A DNA stretch of 64,000 bases from Nautilia sp. PV-1 (GTDB taxonomy: Bacteria; Campylobacterota; Campylobacteria; Campylobacterales; Nautiliaceae), in the NCBI RefSeq assembly GCF_004006315.1, contig NZ_CP026530.1:796501-860500 (forward strand). The letters run 5' to 3'. A model generated the notes under the pieces. It saw only the letters and a list, made by a program, of their open reading frames with translations, did not search any database and was not told the DNA's origin. Positions 17,484 through 26,950 of the stretch are shown in pieces. The first letter of the stretch is position 1. Each line of letters starts with the position of its first letter. A program made the translations under genes and the position numbers.

Positions 17484-19651
17484 TGAGTTGTGAAGTAGAA
17501 TTAAATATTAATAACAGAAAACAGAAGTTTGTTTTAAATAAAGTTGCAAAACAGGCAAACGCCTCTGTCTGGTTTGAAGACGGAAATACAGTAATGCTTG
17601 CTACGCTTACGTATAATCCTGATGAAATGGTGGAAGAAGATTTTGTTCCGCTTGTGGTTCAGTATGTTGAAAAAGCGTATGCTGTGGGAAAAATACCTGC
17701 GGGATTTGTAAAAAGAGAACAAAAACCGGGAGATTTTGAAACTTTAACGGCGAGAATCGTAGACAGAAGTTTAAGACCGCTTTTCCCTAAAGAGTACGGA
17801 TATAATACCGTCCTTACGGTAATGGCTTTAAGTGCGGATGAAGACAGTGATTTACAAACAGCAGCGATGAATGCTGCGGCTGCATGTATGTATTTAAGCG
17901 ATCTGCCTTTTGCAAAAATGGTATACGGTGTTAGAGCCACTAGAATAAAAGGCGAAGTTATTATAAACCCAACATTAAGCCAGCTTGAAGAAGGAGATTT
18001 CAATCTGTTTGTTACCGGAACAAAAGACGAGCTTTTAATGATAGAGTTTGCCGCTCAGGGACAGGAAGAAGTTGAAATAATTCCTGTTGACGATATCATG
18101 CTTGACGGTGTTCCTGTAGAAAACACAATTGTAAAATACAGAATAAACGAAATTAAAGAAGACGAACTTGTAGAAATACTTGCAAAAGTTCAGGAAGCCA
18201 TTAAAGAAGGCGCGGAAGCATATGAAGAAGCGTTAAAACCGTTTAAAAAAGAAGCTGTTAAATTTGAAGAAAGAAAAGAAGAAGATATTAGCGAGTACAT
18301 CGAACTCATAAGAAGCAAATATTCTAATGAATTGAGAGAAATCATTAAACATTTAAGTAAAAGCGAAAGAGATTATCTTCTAAAACAGTTTGCAAGAAAA
18401 ATAGCTTCGGCTTTAAATAAAGAAGAAGAATTTGAAAATATATTAAAAGCTGTAAAACAGGTTAAAAGAGAAATTGTCAGAAGTATGATTTTAAATGAAG
18501 GTATCAGGGCTGACGGAAGAAAACTTGACGAAATAAGACCTATATCTATTGAAACGAATGTGCTTCCTAGAGCACACGGAAGCTGTCTGTTTACAAGAGG
18601 ACAGACTCAGGCGCTTGCCGTAGCTACTAGGGGCGGTGATATGGATGCTCAGGTTTACGGCAATCTGACAGATAAAGAGGAAAAACTTGAGAAATTCATG
18701 CTTCATTATAATTTTCCTGCGTTTAGCGTAGGAGAAGCTGAAAGATTAGGACCGCCAAGCAGAAGGGAACTTGGCCACGGAAATCTCGCAAAAAGAGCGA
18801 TTGAACCGTTAATTGATCCTGAATATGAAGAAACTGTAAGGGTTGTAAGCGAAATACTTGAAAGTAACGGTTCTTCTTCGATGGCTACTGTATGCGCCAG
18901 TTCTCTTGCGATGAAGGCAGCTAAAGTTCCTCTTCTTAAAATGGCCGCCGGTATTGCGATGGGTCTTATCACTGAAGACAACAAATATGCAATATTGACC
19001 GATATTATGGGGCTTGAGGATCATGACGGAGATATGGACTTTAAAGTTGCGGGAACTTTCGACGGTATTACCGCAATGCAGATGGATATAAAACTCGGAG
19101 GTATTTCTCTTGATGTGCTTAAACAGGCTCTGTTCCAGGCAAGAGACGCTAGAGCGTTTATATTAGAGCTTATGGAAAATGCTGCAAAAGAAATAAAATA
19201 TAACGAAGACGTACTGCCTAAAGCTTTAAGCTTTAAGGTGGATCCTGACAAAATTATCGATATAATCGGTACTGCAGGAAAAACCGTAAAAGAAATTATT
19301 GCTAAATTCGGTGTGACAATAGACCTTGACAGAGATACAGGCAAAGTTAAAATATACGGTGATGATCATGACTCTTTAAACGGAGCTAAAGACTATATTT
19401 TAAATGTTATATGCAAAGACGACAGACCGAAAACTCCTGAGTTTGAGATAGGTAAGATTATTGAAGGAGAAATTAAAAGAGTAGTTGATTTCGGAATGTT
19501 TATAGAAATAGCTCCCGGTGTGGAAGGACTTCTACATAAATCAAAATTAAACGGTAAAAATCCTAGCGACTTTAAAGAAGGGGATAAAATAAAAGTAAAA
19601 GTGCTTTCTCAAAGCGGATTTAAAATTGAGTTGGCGTTAGTGGAAGAGTAA
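17483..19651 (+). CDS. pnp: Polyribonucleotide nucleotidyltransferase (PNPase)
   Basis: A 722-residue enzyme with the full family layout: first RNase PH domain (about 5-235), helical linker, second RNase PH domain (about 335-560, with GRKLDEIRPI and FTRGQTQ), KH domain (about 575-640, with IGTAGKTVKEI) and S1 domain (about 650-718, with DFGMFIEIAPGVEGL). It degrades RNA 3' to 5' with phosphate. ATG 17483 has AAGGAG eight bases upstream. Cotranscribed with the neighbours. Confidence 0.98.
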   Translation: MSCEVELNINNRKQKFVLNKVAKQANASVWFEDGNTVMLATLTYNPDEMVEEDFVPLVVQYVEKAYAVGKIPAGFVKREQKPGDFETLTARIVDRSLRPLFPKEYGYNTVLTVMALSADEDSDLQTAAMNAAAACMYLSDLPFAKMVYGVRATRIKGEVIINPTLSQLEEGDFNLFVTGTKDELLMIEFAAQGQEEVEIIPVDDIMLDGVPVENTIVKYRINEIKEDELVEILAKVQEAIKEGAEAYEEALKPFKKEAVKFEERKEEDISEYIELIRSKYSNELREIIKHLSKSERDYLLKQFARKIASALNKEEEFENILKAVKQVKREIVRSMILNEGIRADGRKLDEIRPISIETNVLPRAHGSCLFTRGQTQALAVATRGGDMDAQVYGNLTDKEEKLEKFMLHYNFPAFSVGEAERLGPPSRRELGHGNLAKRAIEPLIDPEYEETVRVVSEILESNGSSSMATVCASSLAMKAAKVPLLKMAAGIAMGLITEDNKYAILTDIMGLEDHDGDMDFKVAGTFDGITAMQMDIKLGGISLDVLKQALFQARDARAFILELMENAAKEIKYNEDVLPKALSFKVDPDKIIDIIGTAGKTVKEIIAKFGVTIDLDRDTGKVKIYGDDHDSLNGAKDYILNVICKDDRPKTPEFEIGKIIEGEIKRVVDFGMFIEIAPGVEGLLHKSKLNGKNPSDFKEGDKIKVKVLSQSGFKIELALVEE

Positions 19652-19652
19652 A

Positions 19653-20747
19653 ATGTTTGAAAAATATCCTTTTGAAAAGCTGAATGAACTTTTAGAGGGA
19701 ATTGTTCCTGAAACTGACAGACATTATATTCTTACAATAGGGGAACCACAGTTTCAGACTCCCCGTTTTATTCAAAAAGCGCTTTGCGACAACAGTGCTT
19801 TATTGAATAAATACCCTAAAACGGCAGGTGAAGAAAGTCTGAAAGAAGCGCTTATAGGTTTTGTAAAAAGAAGATATGATATTGTACTTCAAAAAAATCA
19901 GATACTCCCTACATTCGGAACAAGAGAAGTTCTTTTTAATTTTCCTCTGTTTTTAAAACCCAAAAAAACGGCTTTTCCGAATCCGTTTTATCAGATATAT
20001 GAAGGTGCGGCAGTGGCTGCCGGCAGTAAAATTAAATATCTTCCTCTGACAAAAGAGAACGGCTTTAAAAATACACTTTCTCAACTGGACGGAGATGAAG
20101 ATTTTATAATTATAAACACTCCGAATAATCCTACAGCCAGTGTTATGAATATGGATGAACTTATAAAATGGGTTGAATATGCTTTAGAAAGAGATATTAT
20201 TATGTTAAGTGACGAATGTTACAGCGAACTTTATATAGATGAAAAACCGCCGTCAATACTTGAAGCGTGTATAAAAGCCGGAAATGAAGATTTTAAAAAT
20301 ATTCTCGCCATTAATTCCATATCAAAAAGAAGTTCGGCACCGGGACTCAGAAGCGGGTATATTGCCGGAGATGCCAAGCTGCTGAAAAACTATCTTCAGT
20401 TTAGAACATATGTCGGGTGTGCTTCTCCTCTTCCTTTGCAAATGGCTGCAAAAGAAGCATGGAGTGAAGATTCGCATGTAGAGAAATTCAGAGAAGAATA
20501 CAGAAAGAATTTTCAGATTGCAAAAGAAATTTTGGGTGTTGAAATTCCAAAAGCCACTTTTTATATATGGCTTGAAGTCGACGACGATATTGAGTTTACA
20601 AAAAAAGCTTGGAAAAAAGGTGTAAAAGTTATGCCGGGAAGGTTTATGGGAAGAGAAGGTGCCGGTAAAGGCTATGTGAGAATCGCGCTCGTTTATGACG
20701 AAAAAGCGACAGAAGAAGCGTTAAAAATATTAAAGGAACTGCTATGA
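19653..20747 (+). CDS. dapC: PLP aminotransferase, DapC-type (succinyldiaminopimelate transaminase)
   Basis: A 364-residue class I/II aminotransferase. NTPNNPTASVM, DECYSELY and the PLP-lysine motif NSISKRSSAPGLRSG (Lys near 225) are visible. In H. pylori the like gene sits next to murC and is annotated as the lysine/diaminopimelate pathway enzyme; the same region here ends in murC. Substrate is therefore inferred from context; other amino-acid transaminase activity is possible. Confidence 0.75.
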   Translation: MFEKYPFEKLNELLEGIVPETDRHYILTIGEPQFQTPRFIQKALCDNSALLNKYPKTAGEESLKEALIGFVKRRYDIVLQKNQILPTFGTREVLFNFPLFLKPKKTAFPNPFYQIYEGAAVAAGSKIKYLPLTKENGFKNTLSQLDGDEDFIIINTPNNPTASVMNMDELIKWVEYALERDIIMLSDECYSELYIDEKPPSILEACIKAGNEDFKNILAINSISKRSSAPGLRSGYIAGDAKLLKNYLQFRTYVGCASPLPLQMAAKEAWSEDSHVEKFREEYRKNFQIAKEILGVEIPKATFYIWLEVDDDIEFTKKAWKKGVKVMPGRFMGREGAGKGYVRIALVYDEKATEEALKILKELL

Positions 20748-21205
20748 GTATATTAAAACAGTATGAATTATTGGACAAACTGATTCATCAAAACAAAGAA
20801 GATGAAATCAATGAAGTATTCAGAAAAATATTAGAGGATACTTTTAAACTGGTAAATGAAAAAATTGAAAAAGAACAAACCCTGGATGTAAACAATCCGG
20901 AAGAGCGTGCCGCTATAAGAGCTATGTTTGAATATATGCTTGAATTATGGGACGAACAGGCAATAGATGAAGCAAAAGCCGTAGGATATGATATGGTTTA
21001 TCTTGTAGATGATCAAAAGATTAAAGAGATGTTCAGTATGTTTGTAATCGGAATGTTAGCGGGACTCGGTTTAGACGAATTTTTTGAAAAATACGTCAAA
21101 TCGAATAAAGTATATAAAGATATGTTTTTTACAGAATTCGATGATAAAATTGACGACCTTGTAGTAAAATACAGAGATAAATTCAAAGAGGAGTTCAGCA
21201 GCTGA
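20744..21205 (+). CDS. Conserved-looking hypothetical protein, acidic helical
   Basis: A 153-residue acidic, mostly helical soluble protein with no signal peptide. A mildly hydrophobic stretch near residues 95-110 (FVIGMLAGLGL) may be a buried helix. No family recognised. It overlaps the aminotransferase by 4 bases (ATGA) and murC by one base, so it is translated with cell-wall precursor genes; that is the only functional hint. Confidence 0.7.
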   Translation: MSILKQYELLDKLIHQNKEDEINEVFRKILEDTFKLVNEKIEKEQTLDVNNPEERAAIRAMFEYMLELWDEQAIDEAKAVGYDMVYLVDDQKIKEMFSMFVIGMLAGLGLDEFFEKYVKSNKVYKDMFFTEFDDKIDDLVVKYRDKFKEEFSS

Positions 21206-22509
21206 TGAAAATACATTTTGTCGGAATAGGGGGGATAGGACTTAGCGGACTGGCAAGGTATATGCAAAAAAAATCTCATGAAATTACCGGAAGCGATATT
21301 GCCGAAACGAAACTGATCGACTCTTTAAGAAAAGAAGGTATAAAAATAGATATACCTCACAGTGCTGAAAATATTAAAAATCAGGATCTTGTAGTGCACA
21401 CGGCAGTGGCAAAAAAGGATAATCCTGAACTAGTAGCAGCAAAAAAAAGAGGGATAAAAACCCTCAGCCGCAGGGAATTTCTGCCTTATGTAGTAAAAGA
21501 TAAAAAGGTTATATCTGTTTGCGGCGCACACGGAAAAAGCACTACGTCTGCGATTTTAGCTTCCATACTGCCTGAAACGAATGCGATAATAGGCGCCGAG
21601 AGTAAAGATTTTCATTCGAATATGCGATACAAAAACAGTGATTATCTTGTATTTGAAGCAGACGAGAGTGACGGAAGTTTCATAGATTCCAATCCGTATA
21701 TAGCCGTTGTGACCAATACAGAGCCTGAACATATGGAATATTATGAGCATAATCTTGAAAAATTTTATTCACATTACGAAGAATTTTTAAAAAAAGCTGA
21801 AATAAGAGTTGCAAACGGCGATGACGATTTTATAAAGACACTTGATATTCCTATTAAAAAAGTTTCTATCAATGATGCTAAAAATATCCGTTATGAAATA
21901 ATTCAAAACAAACCAAAAACCGTTTTTGAATACAAAGGTTTTGATTTTGAAGTTTACGGATTTGGAGAGCATCTTGTATTGGATGCTATGCTTGCGATTG
22001 AAGCAGCAAATGAACTTATATCTATGGAAGAAATCCAAAATAACATTAAAAATTTTCAGGGAATTAAAAAACGTTTTGATATTTTGCAAAACAGTGAAGG
22101 CTTTATTTTAATTGATGATTACGGACATCATCCTACTGAAATAAAAGCCACTCTTCACAGTGCCAAAATATTTGCCAAACTTAACGGAATAGATAAAGTA
22201 ACAGCAATATGGCAGCCGCATAAATACAGTAGAACAATTGATAATTTAGACGCTTTTATTGAATGTTTTAACGAAGCGGACGAACTGGTTATTCTGCCTG
22301 TATGGGAAGCCGGGGAAAAACCCGTAAAAATTGATTTTGAAACACTTTTTGCTAAACACAACCCGATATTCGCTAAACGGCTAATTGCTAATAGTAATAA
22401 TATTATGTTAATTAATAAAGCCGGAGAGAATATAAAAGATATCAACGAAGGGCTTATAATAGGTTTCGGAGCAGGGGATATTACTTATCAGTTAAGAGGT
22501 ATAATATAA
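21205..22509 (+). CDS. murC: UDP-N-acetylmuramate-L-alanine ligase
   Basis: A 434-residue Mur ligase. The N-terminal dinucleotide-like HFVGIGGIGLSGLARYM, the ATP loop GAHGKSTTSA (near residue 106), EADESDGSF and the DDYGHHPTEI block near residue 304 are all MurC hallmarks. It adds the first L-Ala of the peptidoglycan stem peptide in the cytoplasm. Last gene of the run from the RDD/lptD region; a hairpin terminator overlaps its stop. Confidence 0.96.
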   Translation: MKIHFVGIGGIGLSGLARYMQKKSHEITGSDIAETKLIDSLRKEGIKIDIPHSAENIKNQDLVVHTAVAKKDNPELVAAKKRGIKTLSRREFLPYVVKDKKVISVCGAHGKSTTSAILASILPETNAIIGAESKDFHSNMRYKNSDYLVFEADESDGSFIDSNPYIAVVTNTEPEHMEYYEHNLEKFYSHYEEFLKKAEIRVANGDDDFIKTLDIPIKKVSINDAKNIRYEIIQNKPKTVFEYKGFDFEVYGFGEHLVLDAMLAIEAANELISMEEIQNNIKNFQGIKKRFDILQNSEGFILIDDYGHHPTEIKATLHSAKIFAKLNGIDKVTAIWQPHKYSRTIDNLDAFIECFNEADELVILPVWEAGEKPVKIDFETLFAKHNPIFAKRLIANSNNIMLINKAGENIKDINEGLIIGFGAGDITYQLRGII

Positions 22510-22529
22510 CATCCTAAACCTCTTTTTTT
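22494..22529 (+). terminator. Intrinsic terminator at the end of murC
   Basis: AAGAGGT (22494-22500) pairs with ACCTCTT (22518-22524), followed by more T. The 17-nt loop contains the murC stop codon. A 7-bp stem plus T run is a modest but convincing rho-independent terminator. Confidence 0.65.
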
Positions 22530-22668
22530 AAACTTCTTCTAAAACAGTTAAATTACTATTATCATATGTATGTTGCCGTATAAACACTTATTTTATTCAA
22601 AAGTAAAACATTCATTAATAACCCGAACTCACAAAAATTATAAATGCGGATATTTTTTTAATACATTG

Positions 22669-22674
22669 TATAAT
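22669..22674 (+). promoter_or_regulatory. Promoter of the racemase gene
   Basis: TTGTATAAT with TATAAT at 22669-22674, preceded by a T-rich segment; 28 bases before the ATG. A TAGGAG ribosome binding site follows at about 22690. The rest of the 193-bp gap holds no gene I can see. Confidence 0.55.
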
Positions 22675-22702
22675 TATTAAAATTTTTATTAGGAGAGCTA
22701 TT

Positions 22703-23380
22703 ATGAAAATATGCGGACTTATCGGAGGAATGAGCTGGGAGAGCAGTGCTGAATATTATAAAATTATTAATGAGGGAATTAACCGAAAATTAGGGGGACT
22801 GCACAGCGGTAAAATTATACTTTACAGTGTGGATTTTGAGGAAATCGCCATACAGCAAAGAGAAGGCAACTGGAAAGGAAGTGCCGAAATCCTTTCAAAC
22901 GCCGCGCAGGCTTTAGAAAAAGCGGGAGCTGATTTTATTATGATAACCACAAATACGATGCACAAAGTAGCCGAAGATGTTAAAGAATCAGTCAATATAC
23001 CTTTAATTGACATAAGACAGGTGGTTTCGGAACAGATAATAAAAGAAAACTTAAAAACAGTTTTACTGTTAGGTACAAAATTTACAATGGAAGATGATTT
23101 TTATGTAGGATATCTTAGAAACAAAGGGATTAATATAGTTGTTCCTTCTGAAGGACATAGAAATCTGATACATAAAGTGATTTTTGACGAACTGTGTCTT
23201 GGTATTACGAAAGAAGAATCAAAAAAAGAGTTTTTGAAAATCATTAATTCATACAATGCCGACGGCGTGATTTTAGGTTGTACAGAAATAGGAATGCTTG
23301 TAAAACAGGAGGATTTGAATATAAGAGTTTTAGACACCACTATAATTCATGCGAAAAAAGCGGTGGAAATTATGATTTAG
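22703..23380 (+). CDS. Aspartate/glutamate racemase family protein
   Basis: A 225-residue protein beginning with GLIGGMSWESSAEYY, the signature of the YgeA-like racemase group. The first catalytic position, usually Cys before NT, is Thr (TTNTMHK) while the second is Cys in LGCTEIG; this Thr/Cys arrangement is known in the YgeA type, whose preferred substrates include L-Asp and L-Glu. Cytosolic, single gene with its own promoter. It shares four bases at the stop with recG on the other strand. Confidence 0.85.
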   Translation: MKICGLIGGMSWESSAEYYKIINEGINRKLGGLHSGKIILYSVDFEEIAIQQREGNWKGSAEILSNAAQALEKAGADFIMITTNTMHKVAEDVKESVNIPLIDIRQVVSEQIIKENLKTVLLLGTKFTMEDDFYVGYLRNKGINIVVPSEGHRNLIHKVIFDELCLGITKEESKKEFLKIINSYNADGVILGCTEIGMLVKQEDLNIRVLDTTIIHAKKAVEIMI

Positions 23381-25155
23381 CCGAGATAACGTTTAACGTC
23401 TTCAAGTATGTGCAGGTCTTTTACCTCATCGAAATATCTGAAACTTTCTCCGCTTTGTGCTTTGCCGTCAAGAAGATCTCCCGATTTTCTGAACTCAAGA
23501 TCCAGTTCCGCTATTTTAAATCCGTCAAGAGTTTTGGCAAACGCTTCGAGTCTTTTATTGTTTTTATCATTGGTATATAAAAAACAGTATCCTTTTTGAC
23601 CGTATCTTCCGACTCTTCCCCTTAGCTGGTGAAGCGTTGCGAGACCTAATCTTTCGGCTCCGACAATTACGATAGTTGTAAGTTTCGGAAGAGATATTCC
23701 CACTTCTATAACCGTGGTTGTAATGAGTATTTTCCCTTTTTGCCTGAATTCGACAAGTATGTCTTCTTTGTTTTTGTCTTTGCCGTGCGTAATATATACT
23801 CCGTCAAAATATTTAAGCCAGAATTCTTTTCCTTCTTCTATACTCTGATAACTGAAATTTTCAGATTCTTCGACCAAAGGATATACAACCACAACCTGGT
23901 TTCCTTTTGCCGTTTCGTTTTGAATATGGGCTATTAAATTTTTAAAGTCTTCTTTTGATATTATTCGGGTGTCAATGTCTTTTTTAAAAGGCAGCTCTTT
24001 TATAAGACTCACATTTACGAAACTGCTCATTATAAGAGCCTGCGTTCTTGGAATAGGTGTGGCGCTGAACTGAAAATAATGAGGAACCGTGTCTGCTGCG
24101 GAAGTCAGTTTTTCCAGGCTGGCTCTTTGATTGGTTCCGAATCTGTGCTGTTCATCCACCATTACTACATTTACCTTAGGCAGGTTTTGATAAAGTAAAG
24201 CGTGTGTTCCGATTAATAAATTTGCATTTTTTAAATCATTTGGAGTGAATTTACTCTTTTGTGTTACAAGTACGGTTTTAAATGATTTTCCGTTTTTTAT
24301 TTTCCATTTTCCGTTTAAATATTTGTCAGCTTCTTCGTATATCTGATTTGCCAATATGGAAGTAGGGCACATTATTATTGATTTTTCAGCCATATACGCC
24401 GTTGCAAGCATAACAACCGTTTTACCGCTTCCGACGTCTCCTATTACCACGCGTCTTGCCTGTGTGGGCTTAGATATGTCGTTTTTTATGTCGTTTATTA
24501 CTTTTAACTGGTCGCCGGTAAGTTTAAAGGGAAGTGATTTTATAAAAGGCTCTGGATCTGCTCTCAGACCGATAGAGGGAAGAACTGTTTTTTTATTTTT
24601 CAGTTTGTTTAAATAATTAAAAATTTCTGCCCATTTTAGAGCATACATCAGTTTTTGTTCCTGAATATGCTCCTGAGTCTGGGGAAAGTGCATAAAAAAC
24701 AGTGTTTTGGCGATGTTTTCTGGAAGAATGGAAAGGTTTTCCATTGTGACGTATCTTTTTATAAGAGCTCTCAGGCTTCTTATATTGAGATTTGTTTTAT
24801 ATACGGGCGTTATTTCGTTTATTCTCGTTATCGGTTTTGGCTGGACGATTTGGTGGTTTTTGATTTCCCCTCTTATATATACGGTGCTGCCTGCTTTAAA
24901 AACGGACTCATGCCATTTTTTAAACTGAAAAAAGACACCCCATATAATCTGATTGACATTTTTGAGATAAAATTTTATTCTTGTTACTTTCGGAGATTTC
25001 TTAACTTCTAAAATTTCAGCTTCAAAAGCCTGGGGAGAAGACATAATATATGGATACAGGTGGTTGTCTTCATATTCTTTCGGTTTTATAAGAGCCAGTT
25101 CAAGAGGAGATTTGACTCCTATTTTTTTAAGTTTTTCCAGATCTTCTCTGGTCAT
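23377..25155 (-). CDS. recG: ATP-dependent DNA helicase RecG
   Basis: A 592-residue superfamily 2 helicase. An OB-like wedge domain (about 20-140), Walker A GDVGSGKTVV (near 240), DEQHRFG (motif II), QFSATPIPRT (motif III), and QLRGRVGRYGQKG (motif VI) are present, with the RecG-specific C-terminal hairpin region. It remodels stalled replication forks and Holliday junctions. Shorter than the E. coli enzyme (693), as in other Campylobacterota. It begins one base after the stop of the M16-like gene. Confidence 0.95.
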   Translation of the reverse strand: MTREDLEKLKKIGVKSPLELALIKPKEYEDNHLYPYIMSSPQAFEAEILEVKKSPKVTRIKFYLKNVNQIIWGVFFQFKKWHESVFKAGSTVYIRGEIKNHQIVQPKPITRINEITPVYKTNLNIRSLRALIKRYVTMENLSILPENIAKTLFFMHFPQTQEHIQEQKLMYALKWAEIFNYLNKLKNKKTVLPSIGLRADPEPFIKSLPFKLTGDQLKVINDIKNDISKPTQARRVVIGDVGSGKTVVMLATAYMAEKSIIMCPTSILANQIYEEADKYLNGKWKIKNGKSFKTVLVTQKSKFTPNDLKNANLLIGTHALLYQNLPKVNVVMVDEQHRFGTNQRASLEKLTSAADTVPHYFQFSATPIPRTQALIMSSFVNVSLIKELPFKKDIDTRIISKEDFKNLIAHIQNETAKGNQVVVVYPLVEESENFSYQSIEEGKEFWLKYFDGVYITHGKDKNKEDILVEFRQKGKILITTTVIEVGISLPKLTTIVIVGAERLGLATLHQLRGRVGRYGQKGYCFLYTNDKNNKRLEAFAKTLDGFKIAELDLEFRKSGDLLDGKAQSGESFRYFDEVKDLHILEDVKRYLG

Positions 25156-25156
25156 T

Positions 25157-26308
25157 TTATTCTTTCGTTACTATTGAGAAGGTGATATCTTTAATCTCAG
25201 GATGTCTGCTGATAAAAGAATTAACTTCTTCTAATGATGTGTTTTTTATAAGATCAAGTTCTTTGTCATAGTAATTTTCAGGAAGATTAAGATAAATTTC
25301 ATTAAATTTTTTAAGCAGTCTTTGATTTAGCGTTTCGCTTCTTAAAGGTTCGCTTCCTATAAGGAACTGTTTTGCCTGTGTAAGTTCTTCGGATGTGATT
25401 CCGTTTTCATAAAAGTCGTTTATCATTTCTTTGACTATTTTGATTGAATCTTCCGTATTTTCAATTTTAGTCTGAAGATAACCGTTTAAAAGCTTATATG
25501 ATTTTTTAAATACGTTATTTGTATACGCGCTGTAGGCATAACCTCTTTTAACTCTTATTTCTTCCATCATTCTGCTGCCGAAACCTCCGGCTCCCAGAAT
25601 AAAGGTTGCTATTTTCGCCAGATAAAGCTCTTTATTGTAATCCGCGTCAAAATTGGAAGCAAAATGAATGTAGCTCTGTTCCACATTTTTATATACCTGA
25701 ATATCATCCGATTTTTTAGCCTTAAAAAAAAGATGGCTGTTTTTTTGCGGTTTAAAAAGGGCGGTGAGTCCGTCAAGGTTCAGATCTTTGCCTCCGTTGA
25801 TTATAATATATTCTTTTTTAAACAGCGATTTGTAAAAATCTTTTACTTTGTCTAAAGTTATGTTTTCGGTGTTTTCTCCCATCACCGGATATGAAGCGGG
25901 AGTGTTTTTAAAAATTTCTTTATGAAGATTAACGGCCGCAATATAATCGTTGTCGTTTTTTTTATTCTGAATTTTTGCATTAATCTCTTTTTTTGACTTT
26001 TCAAATGCCTCTTCGTTTAAATTAGGATATTGCAGCAGTTCAAGGAGAAAACCAAGCGCTTTTTTTTCTTTTTCGTTTAAAAATTTTAACGATACGGTGA
26101 GAAATTCTTTATTAACGCTTACATTCAGCGTTATTGCGTCCTGTTCCAAGTCGTTGTAAAATTTTTCTTTTTTTGCAGTAGTGCCTTTTGTATTAAGCAT
26201 ATGTGATAAAAAATATGCCACACCTTCATCCGCATAAATGCTTCCGGAATGCTGAAACACTATTTCCAGTACCGTTCTTCCTAGGTTGTCTTTTTCAAAA
26301 ATTATCAT
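25157..26308 (-). CDS. M16 peptidase-like protein lacking the zinc motif
   Basis: A 383-residue protein with the M16 N- and C-terminal half-domains. The usual metal motif HxxEH reads YFLSH at residues 32-36, so two of the ligands/catalytic residues are lost. The later GAGGFGSRMMEEIRVKRGYAYSAY (two adjoining motifs, near 233-256) matches the C-domain of M16 proteins. It is probably not a protease; non-catalytic subunits occur in this family paired with an active one. The active partner is not in the window. Sits directly upstream of recG. Confidence 0.72.
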   Translation of the reverse strand: MIIFEKDNLGRTVLEIVFQHSGSIYADEGVAYFLSHMLNTKGTTAKKEKFYNDLEQDAITLNVSVNKEFLTVSLKFLNEKEKKALGFLLELLQYPNLNEEAFEKSKKEINAKIQNKKNDNDYIAAVNLHKEIFKNTPASYPVMGENTENITLDKVKDFYKSLFKKEYIIINGGKDLNLDGLTALFKPQKNSHLFFKAKKSDDIQVYKNVEQSYIHFASNFDADYNKELYLAKIATFILGAGGFGSRMMEEIRVKRGYAYSAYTNNVFKKSYKLLNGYLQTKIENTEDSIKIVKEMINDFYENGITSEELTQAKQFLIGSEPLRSETLNQRLLKKFNEIYLNLPENYYDKELDLIKNTSLEEVNSFISRHPEIKDITFSIVTKE

Positions 26309-26331
26309 ATTTCTCCTTTATGATTCTTGTG

Positions 26332-26892
26332 TTAATGAGGGCTGTTTAATAAAATAGTTGCGGAATTTTCAAGAATAATGGCTTTTTTAATGGCTTCTTT
26401 GATGTCTCTTGCTATGATATATACGCCGAAACCTCTGATTATTACTATATTTTTATCCCTGAGATTTTTGGAAATAATAAAATCTTTGTTTTCTTCCCAT
26501 TTCTGGACATCGTCTATTTCTATGATTTTAACTTTGTCCAATATCTGTCTACCTAAATAATCAATAGGTTTGAAATATGTGTGTTCTAGCGAGTATGTTA
26601 TTATGTTCAGAGGAAATACGTTTAAAATTGTTTTAGCGTAAGAGATGTCTTTATAAATTCTTGCATGGATGTTAATATCCGCAGACGTTTCTTTCCATGA
26701 CAGATCTTTTTTGTTTATATGTACGATTTTACAGAAATCTTCTTCGTAAATGGATTTATGATGATTGTTTATAATCATTTTATCGTTCTCAAGCTTTAAG
26801 GAAATACTTCCTATGCCTAAATTCATCATGTTTTTTTCATACAATATTTTAGCTGTTAATTTATATTCGTCTAATATGGTCGAAACTACCAA
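26332..26892 (-). CDS. Class II aldolase/adducin-like protein lacking zinc ligands
   Basis: A 186-residue protein. The order of motifs follows the class II aldolase fold: GIGSISLK (for GNISVR), SADINIHARIYKDI, then ILNVFPLN in place of VVHTHP (both His replaced, residues 91 and 93), and VIIRGFGVYIIARDIKEA for LRNHGVVVVG. No zinc site remains, so aldolase or epimerase activity is unlikely. Homology call is from motif order only. Start at 26892 faces a divergent promoter shared with rsmH. Confidence 0.55.
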   Translation of the reverse strand: MVVSTILDEYKLTAKILYEKNMMNLGIGSISLKLENDKMIINNHHKSIYEEDFCKIVHINKKDLSWKETSADINIHARIYKDISYAKTILNVFPLNIITYSLEHTYFKPIDYLGRQILDKVKIIEIDDVQKWEENKDFIISKNLRDKNIVIIRGFGVYIIARDIKEAIKKAIILENSATILLNSPH

Positions 26893-26908
26893 GTTTAGCC
26901 TTTTTTGC

Positions 26909-26925
26909 TATAATTATACTATAAT
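26909..26925. promoter_or_regulatory. Divergent promoter region with repeated TATAAT
   Basis: CTATAATTA occurs twice, 11 bases apart (26908-26916 and 26919-26927), giving two -10 boxes toward rsmH (26909-26914 and 26920-26925). A minus-strand TATAAT lies at 26913-26918 toward the aldolase-like gene. One-turn spacing of two boxes may allow two start sites. Confidence 0.45.
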
Positions 26926-26950
26926 TAAACTTAAAATGGAGAAATGAAAA

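Noticed and set aside
22510-22702. Possible small RNA or gene in the gap after murC
   Set aside because: Only the murC terminator tail and the racemase promoter are recognisable; no supported frame or second terminator.
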